From the NCBI GenBank assembly GCA_014383215.1, contig JACNIG010000220.1, positions 1 to 34,495 on the forward strand: a DNA stretch of 34,495 nt, read 5' to 3'. A model generated the notes under the pieces. That model had not been told where the DNA came from, searched no databases, and saw only the letters and a list, made by a program, of their open reading frames with translations. Below are positions 1 to 7,271 of this stretch, piece after piece; the stretch's first letter is position 1; every line of letters begins with the position of its first letter. The DNA is from Candidatus Desulfatibia vada. Lineage in GTDB: Bacteria; Desulfobacterota; Desulfobacteria; Desulfobacterales; UBA11574. Both the position numbers and the translations under genes were made by a program.

Positions 1-2
1 AG

Positions 3-725
3 ATGCTGGGTCCTTATCTGGACGAAATCGAACTTTTGTTTTTTGAAAGCCAACCTGCCGGCATGCCGTCCCGGCAGGAAATCAAGGAGATCGGACAGCT
101 CGCCAAAGACTTTGATCTTACCTATAATATACATCTGCCGCTCGACATATCATTAGGCGCCCCCGACTCGTCCAAGCGGCTAACCGCCCTAAAAACCGTT
201 AAACAGATTATCGATTTAACCGCGCCGCTTGCACCTTCGACTTACACCCTTCATCTTCCCTACGACGAGGCTGAATTTGATAACCAACGGATCAAACGCT
301 GGCAGGGGCACATCCGCCAAAGCATGGAGAAGCTGCTTGCCGCCGGCATCGAAGCCGAATCTATCTCAATTGAAAACCTGGATTATCCCTTAGAATGGGT
401 AGAAAAAATCATAAACGATTTTAATCTTGCGGTCTGTATTGATCTTGGCCATCTGATAGTGAATCAATTTGATATTCAGGCAGCTTTCAACAGATATTAT
501 CAAAAAACCGTAATCATCCATCTGTATGGCGCTGAAAGCCGCCATGACCATCTGTCGCTGGACAAGTTGTCACCCATCAATACCGACATCATCATGCCAA
601 TATTAAAACAGTTTAAGAAGGTGGTGTCTCTGGAGGTTTTTTCTTACGACAGATTAGTCAGTTCATTAAACTTTTTAGAACAAAGCTGGCAAAAATATAA
701 CCGGAGGCCGGAATCGATTATGTGA
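3..725 (+). CDS. CbiR-like cobamide-remodelling phosphodiesterase, 5' partial
   Basis: The visible 240 residues resemble the TIM-barrel (AP endonuclease 2/xylose isomerase-like) proteins that include CbiR, which hydrolyses the nucleotide-loop phosphodiester of cobamides so that the lower ligand can be exchanged. Signs are an N-terminal strand IELLFFES, a strand-helix alternation with acidic and histidine strand ends (IHLP, LHLP, SIENLD, CIDLGH, IIHLYG) and a late RHDHLSLD motif, as expected for metal-binding barrel residues. The first ATG lies two bases from the window edge and family members carry roughly 20-30 residues before this strand, so the true start is probably outside the window. 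The gene ends at TGA. A short stem (GACGG/CCGTC) 6 bases later could be a weak terminator. It could instead be another sugar-phosphate isomerase-like barrel; the CbiR call is recognition of the general pattern. Confidence 0.55.
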   Translation: MLGPYLDEIELLFFESQPAGMPSRQEIKEIGQLAKDFDLTYNIHLPLDISLGAPDSSKRLTALKTVKQIIDLTAPLAPSTYTLHLPYDEAEFDNQRIKRWQGHIRQSMEKLLAAGIEAESISIENLDYPLEWVEKIINDFNLAVCIDLGHLIVNQFDIQAAFNRYYQKTVIIHLYGAESRHDHLSLDKLSPINTDIIMPILKQFKKVVSLEVFSYDRLVSSLNFLEQSWQKYNRRPESIM

Positions 726-861
726 TTGACGGCACTTACACCGTCTTCACCCACCCAATGACTTTAATTGTATATTTTTGTTCCATAATTATAAATATGC
801 ATCTTTTCAGTCTTATAGTTTATGTCTAGTCTTCATCAACAACCGTATTGGGGTTCCAAAA

Positions 862-1272
862 TCAACCGAAAACGCTCTTTTTCAGTACAAGCCCCGATAC
901 ATCAACCCCGAAATCTTCATCAACAAAATGATGCTCCCCAACGATCTTGCTCTCCTTCAATTCTTTCACAACATGAACAAAATCCTCCTTCCCGGCCTTC
1001 CTGTAAGCAGGCGCAATGGGCGGTTCATCCATCTTGCTCGGAACAATCTCATTTATAAAATATTCTGAATCCACCGGGTTGCCGAAATGATTGTAAACTT
1101 GATGGGGCATCACAAACTTTTTAAACCCTTCATAGTCAGTGTAATGATCGGGGTTCCATCGAAACGCAAACCTGATACCGTATGCGGCCTTGCCCAGGTG
1201 CACCAATTTAGGCTCATTTTTTGTCCCGACATTGACGAAAAAATTTGTCCCCATCATTGATTTCAAATTCAT
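862..1272 (-). CDS. small conserved-looking hypothetical protein
   Basis: This 136-residue protein has no family I recognise. It has no signal peptide or membrane span and is rich in aromatic and charged residues, with a mixed alpha/beta look (strand VHLGKAAYGIRFAFRW, then FMPHQVYNHFG-like segments). It follows dnaB on the same strand with an 80-base gap, so it may share its transcript. The start ATG has only a weak purine tract (AGAAAG) directly before it. The opposite-strand reading frames over the same bases look low in complexity and are less convincing. Function unknown; the coding call rests on length and composition. Confidence 0.5.
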   Translation of the reverse strand: MNLKSMMGTNFFVNVGTKNEPKLVHLGKAAYGIRFAFRWNPDHYTDYEGFKKFVMPHQVYNHFGNPVDSEYFINEIVPSKMDEPPIAPAYRKAGKEDFVHVVKELKESKIVGEHHFVDEDFGVDVSGLVLKKSVFG

Positions 1273-1351
1273 CTTTCTATATTCTCAAATAATATTTATA
1301 GTTCACTTTTGTCCTAAAGCGGCTTTGATTGAAGGGGATCAAACATTCAAC

Positions 1352-2716
1352 TTAACTGCTTGTTGAACCGTATTCATGGGCAAGGTTTTCAAAGCGAGTA
1401 TATTCAGAGAGAAAAGCCAATTTGGCAATACCGGTTTGACCGTTGCGATGTTTGGATAGTAGAATTTCTGCTATTCCTCTGTCTGGGTTACTTTCATTTT
1501 GCTTGTATACTTCGTCCCTGTAAATAAAAATTACGACATCGGCGTCCTGTTCGAGGGCTCCGGATTCCCGCAAATCGGAGAGTTTCGGGCGTTTGTTCTT
1601 GCGTTCTTCAAGTTTTCGGTTGAGCTGGGATAGTGCGACGACAGGAAGGTCCAGCTCTTTAGCAAGTGCTTTTAATGATTTTGATATTTCAGCAATATCG
1701 AGATCTCTACGTTCTGAATGTTGGCGAATCTTCAAGAGTTGAAGATAGTCGATCACAATTAAACCAATTTCTGATTCCATTTTAAGTCTACGAGCCTTTG
1801 AGCGAATATCCATGGCAGAGTTGTTTGGAGCATCATCAATATAGATCGGAGCTCCTGAAAGAATACCGGCTGCCCTGCTTAGTCGATTGAAGTCTTTTTG
1901 GCCTAAAAAGCCGTGTTTGACACGATATGAATCCACCGCGGCTTCAGAGCAAAGCATCCGGAGACCCAGTTGTTTCTCAGACATTTCCAATGAAAAGAAA
2001 GCTACCGGAATGTTTTCTTCTACAGCTGCATTTCTGGCAATGTTCAGGGCGAAGGCAGTTTTTCCCATACTTGGCCTTGCCGCTATAATAATAAGATCCG
2101 AAGTTTGAAACCCCAGCGTAAGACTATCCAATTGCTTAAATCCGGTCGGGACTCCGGTTGCTAAAGATTTATCCTTTTGCCACTTTTCAATATCATCATA
2201 ATTGTGTTCAATGATATCGCTGAGATGAATAAATGTTTTTTTCATCCTGTCTTCGGCGATCTCAAATATGCTGCTGGATGCAAAATCTAAAACATTTTCA
2301 ATATCTCCTTTATCTTCCAGGCTTTGTTCAATTATTTTGTTGGATTTTTCAATAAGACGACGCAAACGGGCCTTATCATGGACGATCCTGGCATAATGTC
2401 TGGCATTTACAGCAAGTTGAACGGTGTCCACAATCTTTGCAAGGAATGTCACTCCGCCAACTGCTTCCAGTTTGCCGGTTTCACGCAATTTGTTAGATAG
2501 AGTCACAAGGTCAACCGGTTCGTTTTTTACGTATAAATCGACAATGGCGGTAAATATTTCCTTGTGTACAGTTCTGTAAAAATCATCCGACGATAATATC
2601 TCGATGATATCATTTAAGGTACTGTTATCCACCAGTATTGCACTGATTAAAGACTCTTCAGCTTCGAGGTTATGAGGGGGTAATCGATAAAGATGCGGAT
2701 CTATTTTATGTGACAT
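1352..2716 (-). CDS. dnaB: replicative DNA helicase DnaB
   Basis: DnaB is the hexameric 5'-3' helicase that unwinds DNA at the replication fork and recruits primase. The 454 residues have the full family plan: an N-terminal helical domain (about 10-115, starting from the typical PPHNLEAEE segment), a linker helix and a RecA-like ATPase. Walker A is ARPSMGKT (about 213-220), followed by FFSLEMS, Walker B LIVIDYLQLL (about 319-328), the ALSQLNR segment and the DLRESGALEQDADV arginine-finger region. Length is normal and no intein is present. The usual rpsF-rpsR-rplI neighbours are absent; instead it lies 114 bases downstream of an immA-like gene. A 17-bp operator-like palindrome containing a TACAAT -10 box lies 66 bases before the ATG, so the XRE regulator next door probably controls it. 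Confidence 0.95.
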   Translation of the reverse strand: MSHKIDPHLYRLPPHNLEAEESLISAILVDNSTLNDIIEILSSDDFYRTVHKEIFTAIVDLYVKNEPVDLVTLSNKLRETGKLEAVGGVTFLAKIVDTVQLAVNARHYARIVHDKARLRRLIEKSNKIIEQSLEDKGDIENVLDFASSSIFEIAEDRMKKTFIHLSDIIEHNYDDIEKWQKDKSLATGVPTGFKQLDSLTLGFQTSDLIIIAARPSMGKTAFALNIARNAAVEENIPVAFFSLEMSEKQLGLRMLCSEAAVDSYRVKHGFLGQKDFNRLSRAAGILSGAPIYIDDAPNNSAMDIRSKARRLKMESEIGLIVIDYLQLLKIRQHSERRDLDIAEISKSLKALAKELDLPVVALSQLNRKLEERKNKRPKLSDLRESGALEQDADVVIFIYRDEVYKQNESNPDRGIAEILLSKHRNGQTGIAKLAFLSEYTRFENLAHEYGSTSS

Positions 2717-2782
2717 CTGGAAATTACCTTTGCTTCTCTAAAATTTTGAAAGCTTGCGGTTAGCTTTCTATTAAGCTGAAGT

Positions 2783-2799
2783 GTTCGATTGTATAGAAC
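2783..2799 (-). promoter_or_regulatory. operator-like palindrome with -10 box in front of dnaB
   Basis: On the minus strand the site reads GTTCTATACAATCGAAC, an imperfect palindrome (GTTC...GAAC). It matches the site in front of the XRE gene at 15 of 17 positions in the same orientation. Its centre holds TACAAT, usable as a -10 hexamer for dnaB. No good -35 hexamer precedes it. Binding by the XRE protein is inferred. Confidence 0.6.
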
Positions 2800-2830
2800 G
2801 CTAAGTATAAAAAATATATGGAAAAACAGT

Positions 2831-3538
2831 TTATGCAGGCTGTAGTTTTTCAAAAAAGACCTTAGGCCATCCCATCCGGGCCCCGGTCTTGTTTTTCACC
2901 AGACCAAGTTCCTGCAGCCTGATAATCATCGCCTGTTTGGACACATTTGAAAAGCCACCGGCTTCGCGAACCTTGTCAGCAATTAAATGCCAGTTCCTCA
3001 CACAAGGGTCAAAACACAGGGGGCCGCTGTAGGCACTTTTAATATTAAACAATGTTAACGGATCAGGGCCGTAGGTTTCATCCCAAGCTTCCCTGACGTA
3101 TTTTTCCGGAAGTAGTATACAGCTTGCAAAATAATCAGCCTGCCATTCTATAGGCCGCTTGGCATCTTTTATCCGGCAAAAAATGGCGCTGCTATTGGAT
3201 CCGGACCTTCCAGCTACATCGACAAAACGACGGTGTAATACCCAGTGGCCCACTTCATGGGCACAGGTGAAAATAAGTCTTCCCTCTGAGTTGTTATCAA
3301 GCAAACTCTTATCGATACTGATACGCCTGGCCTTAACATAAGTAGCACCGAGAACATCCTCTATTCCCAGTTTCTGCCTGAGATCCTCAAACTCAAGCTG
3401 TAAACCAAGTCGTCGCTCTAATATATCCTCAATTGGAACAGGCGAGTGGGTTGGATAGCCTGTCAATGCCTTATAGCTGTCAATGACATTTGTGGCTTTC
3501 TTGGCAATCTCATCTTTTGGCATAAAGGGAACTCTCAT
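2831..3538 (-). CDS. ImmA/IrrE-family metallopeptidase
   Basis: The 235-residue protein carries the zinc-peptidase signature HEVGHWVLH (His94, Glu95, His98) and a downstream EWQADYFASCILLP segment with the third ligand Glu131, the layout of ImmA/IrrE proteases (DUF955). These cleave a partner XRE-family repressor and so release its targets. The gene overlaps the upstream XRE gene by four bases (ATGA), so the two are translationally coupled, as in ImmR/ImmA and DdrO/IrrE pairs. The roughly 60 residues after the peptidase domain (RLQELGLVKNK) look like a small winged-helix or sensor segment. The nearby dnaB operator suggests that cleavage of the repressor would release helicase expression. What triggers the protease cannot be read from the sequence. 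Confidence 0.9.
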   Translation of the reverse strand: MRVPFMPKDEIAKKATNVIDSYKALTGYPTHSPVPIEDILERRLGLQLEFEDLRQKLGIEDVLGATYVKARRISIDKSLLDNNSEGRLIFTCAHEVGHWVLHRRFVDVAGRSGSNSSAIFCRIKDAKRPIEWQADYFASCILLPEKYVREAWDETYGPDPLTLFNIKSAYSGPLCFDPCVRNWHLIADKVREAGGFSNVSKQAMIIRLQELGLVKNKTGARMGWPKVFFEKLQPA

Positions 3539-3903
3539 TTTTCCCCCTCTTTTACTTTACCTAATTTAGCAATCTTGGCCAGTTGAGAGAGCCTTTCCCA
3601 ATCATTACTTTCATATCCCTCATCCTTAGCCATCCTTAAAAAATCAGCAACCTGCGGCTCCTGGGCCACATAATCTGCCAGTTCCGGGTCCACCTTTTTT
3701 GCTGCTAACAGCAATTCCTGCTTATCCACGCTTAAAGCCCTGGCGATATCCAAAATCATCGCTTCCGATGGAGGACCAACCTGATCCAACTCCACATCAC
3801 TCAGATACCCGGGGGACTTATTGATCAGAGTTGCCAGCTCCCTAAGGCCGACCCCTGCCTCTACCCGCAAAGCCCTTAATGTTTTACCAAATGTGTCATC
3901 CAT
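3535..3903 (-). CDS. XRE-family helix-turn-helix regulator, ImmR/DdrO-like
   Basis: A Cro/C1-type helix-turn-helix occupies about residues 5-65 (FGKTLRALRVEAGVGLREL followed by INKSPGYLSDVE and PPSEAMILDIARAL). The remaining acidic and lysine-rich tail is probably where the adjacent ImmA-type protease cuts. I chose the ATG at 3903 because the promoter -10 box at 3933-3938 puts the transcript start near 3926. The longer reading frame begins at a TTG (3918) that would leave almost no leader. It is followed by the immA-like gene with a four-base overlap. A 17-bp palindrome covers the -10 box, the usual place for autorepression. A second copy in front of dnaB indicates a small regulon. Confidence 0.88.
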   Translation of the reverse strand: MDDTFGKTLRALRVEAGVGLRELATLINKSPGYLSDVELDQVGPPSEAMILDIARALSVDKQELLLAAKKVDPELADYVAQEPQVADFLRMAKDEGYESNDWERLSQLAKIAKLGKVKEGEK

Positions 3904-3927
3904 AAATATTCTTGCCAAGATATTTTT

Positions 3928-3944
3928 GTTCTATTGTATCGAAC
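3928..3944 (-). promoter_or_regulatory. operator-like palindrome at the XRE promoter
   Basis: The minus strand reads GTTCGATACAATAGAAC. It differs from the dnaB-proximal copy at only two symmetric positions and overlaps the -10 hexamer TACAAT. This is typical of an autoregulated XRE repressor. Confidence 0.65.
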
Positions 3945-3960
3945 AATTCATTGATGTCAA
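3933..3960 (-). promoter_or_regulatory. sigma-70 type promoter of the XRE-immA pair
   Basis: On the minus strand a perfect -35 TTGACA (3955-3960) is followed by a 16-base spacer and -10 TACAAT (3933-3938). The predicted transcript start is about 23 bases before the chosen ATG. Confidence 0.7.
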
Positions 3961-4069
3961 GAAAAAAATGGGCCTATTTGAGGACGAAAATAACAATTTT
4001 ATGCAAGTGTCAAATATGACAAGAATTATATTTTAGTTGACTATTTTGTTATCAAATATTTTATCTCTT

Positions 4070-4939
4070 TTATAAAGTAAAGTTGACCTTGAGTTCGATT
4101 CCTGTACTGGTAATGATTTTGGTGATTGCGAACTGTTTTTGGTAGAAGGTGGCTTCGGCGTAGTCGATCTCATCAAACACGATTCCTTTTGTGTCAGCCG
4201 CCCTTTTCACAGTTGTCATCAGCGTGGTTTCCCAATTTTGGCTCCACAAACTGATCAGTCTGCACCCATCCGGAAATGCCATGGTGACATCGGCCATCAC
4301 CGCTTTTTCAATAATGCGATCCGTAACCGGATTTTCGCCATATTCGGCCAGCACCCGCACACGGGGCGAATAACCGGATAGTTCTTTAATCGACATGCTT
4401 TTGACGGTGCCGGTCAGCGGGTTGTAGCCCGCAAACAACTTTCCAAGCGGAGACCGTACCAAAACAATGCAGTTTCTGTAGGCCAGAGCCTGCATATACT
4501 CATAGATGTCTTTTTTACCGTAATACACGTTGATCGCCGGCATGTTTATCTCTCCGGTCATCGGGCCGCCCAAAGCCGGCTGTCTGGTGACCGCAGGCAT
4601 ATTTCGGCCTTTAAGTTGTTGACGGGGTCGAGCAGCCTTTTGGGCGATTTTCGGTGCAGCTGGCTTTTTCTTCTTTTCAGGCTTTGGCGCCTCTTTTTTC
4701 TGAGCAACTTTTACCTCTGCCGGCTTTTTAGCTTTATTGGATCTGCTTTCCGGTTTGGGAATTTTAACCTGCTCTTTTTTCTTTATGTTTGGATCAACAC
4801 TTGTGATCTGAACCCGAAAGTCCGTATCTCTTCTTAAATTCGAGATTTTGCTCAGCACAATTGACAGTGAGACAAAAACAATTATTATTGCTGCTAATGA
4901 AGCCAGCGTTCCAAAACAAATGCGTCTTACCATCATCAT
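4070..4939 (-). CDS. TonB-shaped envelope protein, C-terminal domain unknown
   Basis: This 289-residue protein has the architecture of TonB/TolA energy-transducing proteins. It has an N-terminal membrane anchor (about 9-30), a long Lys/Pro/Ala-rich stretch (about 53-108, with repeats such as KKEAPKPEKKKK) able to span the periplasm, and a C-terminal domain of about 160 residues. The C-terminal domain does not show the TonB YP motif and I do not recognise it. It is the last gene of the envelope operon, 18 bases after the NlpC/P60 gene, with a strong GGGGAGGTG site in front of three successive ATGs; which of them is used is unclear. Together with the ExbB-like and ExbD-like genes upstream it would complete a force-transducing trio. 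This role is inferred from shape and context, not from sequence identity. Confidence 0.6.
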   Translation of the reverse strand: MMMVRRICFGTLASLAAIIIVFVSLSIVLSKISNLRRDTDFRVQITSVDPNIKKKEQVKIPKPESRSNKAKKPAEVKVAQKKEAPKPEKKKKPAAPKIAQKAARPRQQLKGRNMPAVTRQPALGGPMTGEINMPAINVYYGKKDIYEYMQALAYRNCIVLVRSPLGKLFAGYNPLTGTVKSMSIKELSGYSPRVRVLAEYGENPVTDRIIEKAVMADVTMAFPDGCRLISLWSQNWETTLMTTVKRAADTKGIVFDEIDYAEATFYQKQFAITKIITSTGIELKVNFTL

Positions 4940-4957
4940 ACACCTCCCCTTGTTGTT

Positions 4958-5515
4958 TTAGGATAAAACTCTGCGACCGAACAATACCGGGAACCCGAAG
5001 CTCGGCAACGTATCGAGCACCACCCCTTTGGGGCTGACACTATGCACAAAGCGACCCCTGCCGAGATAGATTCCTACGTGGTCTATGCCTTTGCGTTTCA
5101 CAGAACAGTCAAAAAACACAAGATCACCGGTTTTGAGCATCTCCGGCGGAACATATCTCCCCACCTGGGCCTGCTGTTTTGAAGTACGCGGCAGTTTTGC
5201 CCCGAACTTCCCTATTATGAAGCGCGTAAAAGCGCTACAATCCATACCGTACCTGCTAGAGGTGCCGCCCCAGGCATAATTGATCCGGTTTACATAGACT
5301 GAAACTGTTTTCTCCAGACCCGATTTCGGCTTCGCCGCTTTGGGCAAGCGCCGGCTTTTAACACCCGGATCCATAAGCATCCTGATAATGGCCAGCGCCT
5401 CCTTTGGCGAAAGCGACTCTGAAGCCATACATGGAATCTGAATACTAAAAATACTGACCATAAGGATAACAGACCATAACCGCTTAGAATTTTTTTTGGG
5501 CCACAACCGAAACAT
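4958..5515 (-). CDS. secreted NlpC/P60 peptidoglycan endopeptidase
   Basis: After a signal peptide (about 1-31, ending near CMA-SES), this 185-residue protein carries an NlpC/P60 cysteine-peptidase domain. The catalytic Cys93 sits in YGMDCSAFTRFI and His146 in GIDHVGIYLG, with a later polar His158 in FVHS. The family cuts peptide cross-links of peptidoglycan, usually gamma-D-Glu-meso-diaminopimelate bonds. A substrate-entry segment KTGDLVFFDC precedes the histidine, as usual. The ATG is supported by AGGGGAG seven bases upstream and lies inside the 3' end of the ExbD-like gene (32-base overlap), implying coupled expression. In this operon the hydrolase probably acts on wall remodelling linked to the ExbB/ExbD-like motor. 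Confidence 0.88.
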   Translation of the reverse strand: MFRLWPKKNSKRLWSVILMVSIFSIQIPCMASESLSPKEALAIIRMLMDPGVKSRRLPKAAKPKSGLEKTVSVYVNRINYAWGGTSSRYGMDCSAFTRFIIGKFGAKLPRTSKQQAQVGRYVPPEMLKTGDLVFFDCSVKRKGIDHVGIYLGRGRFVHSVSPKGVVLDTLPSFGFPVLFGRRVLS

Positions 5516-5885
5516 ATCTAACTCCCCTTGCTTTTAACAAGCCCAGGATTCTGATCAGCTGATCAGATGTAAGGCTGCTTTCTTTCTCCACTGCCAAAAT
5601 AACCGGCAGAGCAGGATTCAACCGGCGAAAACCCGATTCGGCGTCTTTCAACGGAAACTCGTTTCCCTTAAAACCTACGACCAGTTCTCCGTTCTTCTTA
5701 AAAATCATGACTTTCGTAGATCGAATCCTGCTCATGCCGCTTGAAGAAAGATTCTGTTTGACCTCCACCAACTTGAAGGGAAATTTAACTACCGGTGTAA
5801 AGTTGGCAGAAAGAAGCAACACAATAAACGCGGCAATTAGGTTCATCTTCATATCATCTAAAATTCGCCACAAAGTATCCTTCAT
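5484..5885 (-). CDS. ExbD/TolR-like single-span protein
   Basis: The 133 residues have one N-terminal membrane span (about 14-31) and a small periplasmic alpha/beta domain. That domain has strand pattern VMIFKKNGELVVGFKGNEFPL, then LPVILAVEKESSLTSDQLIRIL and a final GVRYVSVVAQ. This matches the ExbD/TolR fold, which pairs with ExbB/TolQ to use the proton gradient. The conserved aspartate expected inside the ExbD span is not in the hydrophobic core; the nearest candidates are Asp10/Asp11 at its cytoplasmic edge. The motor is therefore either diverged or uses this edge acid. The gene follows the 175-residue span protein by four bases. Family assignment is by pattern, since similarity is distant. 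Confidence 0.6.
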   Translation of the reverse strand: MKDTLWRILDDMKMNLIAAFIVLLLSANFTPVVKFPFKLVEVKQNLSSSGMSRIRSTKVMIFKKNGELVVGFKGNEFPLKDAESGFRRLNPALPVILAVEKESSLTSDQLIRILGLLKARGVRYVSVVAQKKF

Positions 5886-5889
5886 AAGC

Positions 5890-6417
5890 CTAATCCTTTA
5901 ATGCATTTAAAATTTTAATAACCTGCTCGGCAGTTAGAAGTTCATCCGTCTTTGCTGCAACCTCTTCATCTCCGGAAGTTGCAACCCCATTTTCATCGCT
6001 TAACACAGGGGCAGATTTTTCAACGGGGTTGCTGTAACCGTCTGCATCTTTCTGGCTTTGAGAGGATGAATCTTGCTGTGAAGAATTAACAACAGACTCT
6101 TGAGACTCTTTCCGGGCAATTTCATTCAATGACTCGGCTACGGCTTCGACCTTCTCCTGAACCGCTTTTTCGACACTATCTTTGGCCTTTACAACAGCCT
6201 CTTTGAGCTTTTTAGAAGCCGCATTGATGTCATTTCCCCCCTTCGGCCGGGCCTTGGGCTGTGCATCATCATAATCGCCTTTGGATGCAGCTTTTACGCT
6301 TAAGGCTTTCTGTCCTACACCGCCGCCCTTAATAACCATCGGTGCAAGCCACAAGCCCAGACCGACCGCAAGCATAATGGCAAAACTAAATAAAATCATA
6401 TACCGTAACGTTTTCAT
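5890..6417 (-). CDS. single-span envelope protein with low-complexity linker
   Basis: This 175-residue protein has an N-terminal membrane anchor (about 7-30) and a long Ala/Lys/Glu/Ser/Gln-rich, probably coiled or disordered middle (about 40-150). A short C-terminal helix ends LLTAEQVIKILNALKD. That tail resembles the TSDQLIRILGLLKARG helix of the ExbD-like protein encoded next. The two may share an ancestral segment or bind the same partner. It lies between the ExbB-like and ExbD-like genes with gaps of only three and four bases, with AAGGA six bases before the ATG. I do not recognise a family. A spacer or adaptor role in the motor complex is an inference from position. Confidence 0.7.
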   Translation of the reverse strand: MKTLRYMILFSFAIMLAVGLGLWLAPMVIKGGGVGQKALSVKAASKGDYDDAQPKARPKGGNDINAASKKLKEAVVKAKDSVEKAVQEKVEAVAESLNEIARKESQESVVNSSQQDSSSQSQKDADGYSNPVEKSAPVLSDENGVATSGDEEVAAKTDELLTAEQVIKILNALKD

Positions 6418-6420
6418 CTG

Positions 6421-6882
6421 TTATCCTTTCTGTTTCGCCAGGGCTGGGGGCGGGGGTTCCCCTGAAGGACGATCAATGCCGGCCTCTCTGTCAGTTCTGA
6501 GTTCTTCAGAATAAAACAACTGCAGATAAGACCTTCCGACAATGACCGTCGCGATCCCAAAACCGGTGGAAGCAAAGCCCTGGATAAGCAGGGCAAATGC
6601 CTTTGCTCCCACCTCCAATGTTCCAAACAACAGGGAAAACCCCACAAGACAAAGACTGATGATTGTCTGAAGTGAACCAAAAAGAGTGGCTAGATTAGAC
6701 ACCCCTTCCACTGCACCGACAAATCTGTATCTGTCTTCTTTTGCAAAACCTACCCCACCTACCCGGCATAAAAATTCATACAGTATGATTGAAATCTCAA
6801 CCAGGGCCAATACAAACAGAGCTGGAAAAAGAACGCCAAAGATCGCTCTGCCTTCAGAAAATATTGCGGTGATTGACATCAT
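6421..6882 (-). CDS. ExbB/TolQ/MotA-like three-span membrane protein
   Basis: Three hydrophobic spans are visible (about 12-37, 63-86 and 95-119). A VSNLATLFGSLQTI entry to the second span and a QGFASTGFGIATVIVGRSYLQLF third span resemble the glycine- and threonine-bearing helices of the ExbB/TolQ/MotA proton-channel family. At 153 residues it is shorter than typical ExbB and lacks most of the large cytoplasmic loop. The last 25 residues are a proline-rich cytoplasmic tail. Its ATG overlaps the stop of the preceding secreted-protein gene by four bases. Pairing with the ExbD-like protein encoded two genes later supports the call. I regard the family link as probable, not proven. Confidence 0.6.
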   Translation of the reverse strand: MMSITAIFSEGRAIFGVLFPALFVLALVEISIILYEFLCRVGGVGFAKEDRYRFVGAVEGVSNLATLFGSLQTIISLCLVGFSLLFGTLEVGAKAFALLIQGFASTGFGIATVIVGRSYLQLFYSEELRTDREAGIDRPSGEPPPPALAKQKG

Positions 6883-7256
6883 TTTTTAAAACCCCTTCCT
6901 TTGACCAGCCCGATGGGACTTACATCAAGGCCTCGGTTCTGTTTGAGATCTTCCAACCAGAACAAAAAGCCTGCCTGATAAGATGTAAAATCGTCGCCGT
7001 TGAGCTTTGATAAGAGCCAGACATATGGTGTTGGGACGATGCCGCCCCGACCACATTTGACCTGAACGAACGCATCCCAGAAGATGAGTTCATCCTTATC
7101 CTTGTCCAGCAGACTCAGATTGTTCTGCTTAAAATCAATCACCATGTTCTGTTGTGCTTCTGTAACGTAGGTGTCATACTTGGGACACTCACCTGCCACA
7201 CACGGTGCTGCGGCCATAAGACACACAATCGTAAAACATACCAACAGCCGTTTCAT
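6879..7256 (-). CDS. small secreted protein of the envelope operon
   Basis: The 125-residue product begins with a clear signal peptide (about 1-22, MKRLLVCFTIVCLMAA then CVAG). The mature part is about 103 residues with two cysteines (in ECPKY and VKCGRG) that could form a disulfide. I recognise no family. It is well placed in the operon: GGAGG nine bases before the ATG, 15 bases after the coiled-coil gene and a four-base overlap with the ExbB-like gene. Periplasmic location follows from the signal; the function is unknown. Confidence 0.75.
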   Translation of the reverse strand: MKRLLVCFTIVCLMAAAPCVAGECPKYDTYVTEAQQNMVIDFKQNNLSLLDKDKDELIFWDAFVQVKCGRGGIVPTPYVWLLSKLNGDDFTSYQAGFLFWLEDLKQNRGLDVSPIGLVKGRGFKK

Positions 7257-7271
7257 GATAAATCCTCCTTT

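Noticed and set aside
778-1068. Overlapping plus-strand ORFs near 0.8-1.1 kb
   Set aside because: They are antisense to the more plausible 136-residue minus-strand ORF, overlap each other in different frames and lack ribosome binding sites.
6414-6680. Second minus-strand frame within the ExbB-like gene
   Set aside because: It is out of frame with a well-placed, tightly packed operon gene and its sequence is not protein-like.
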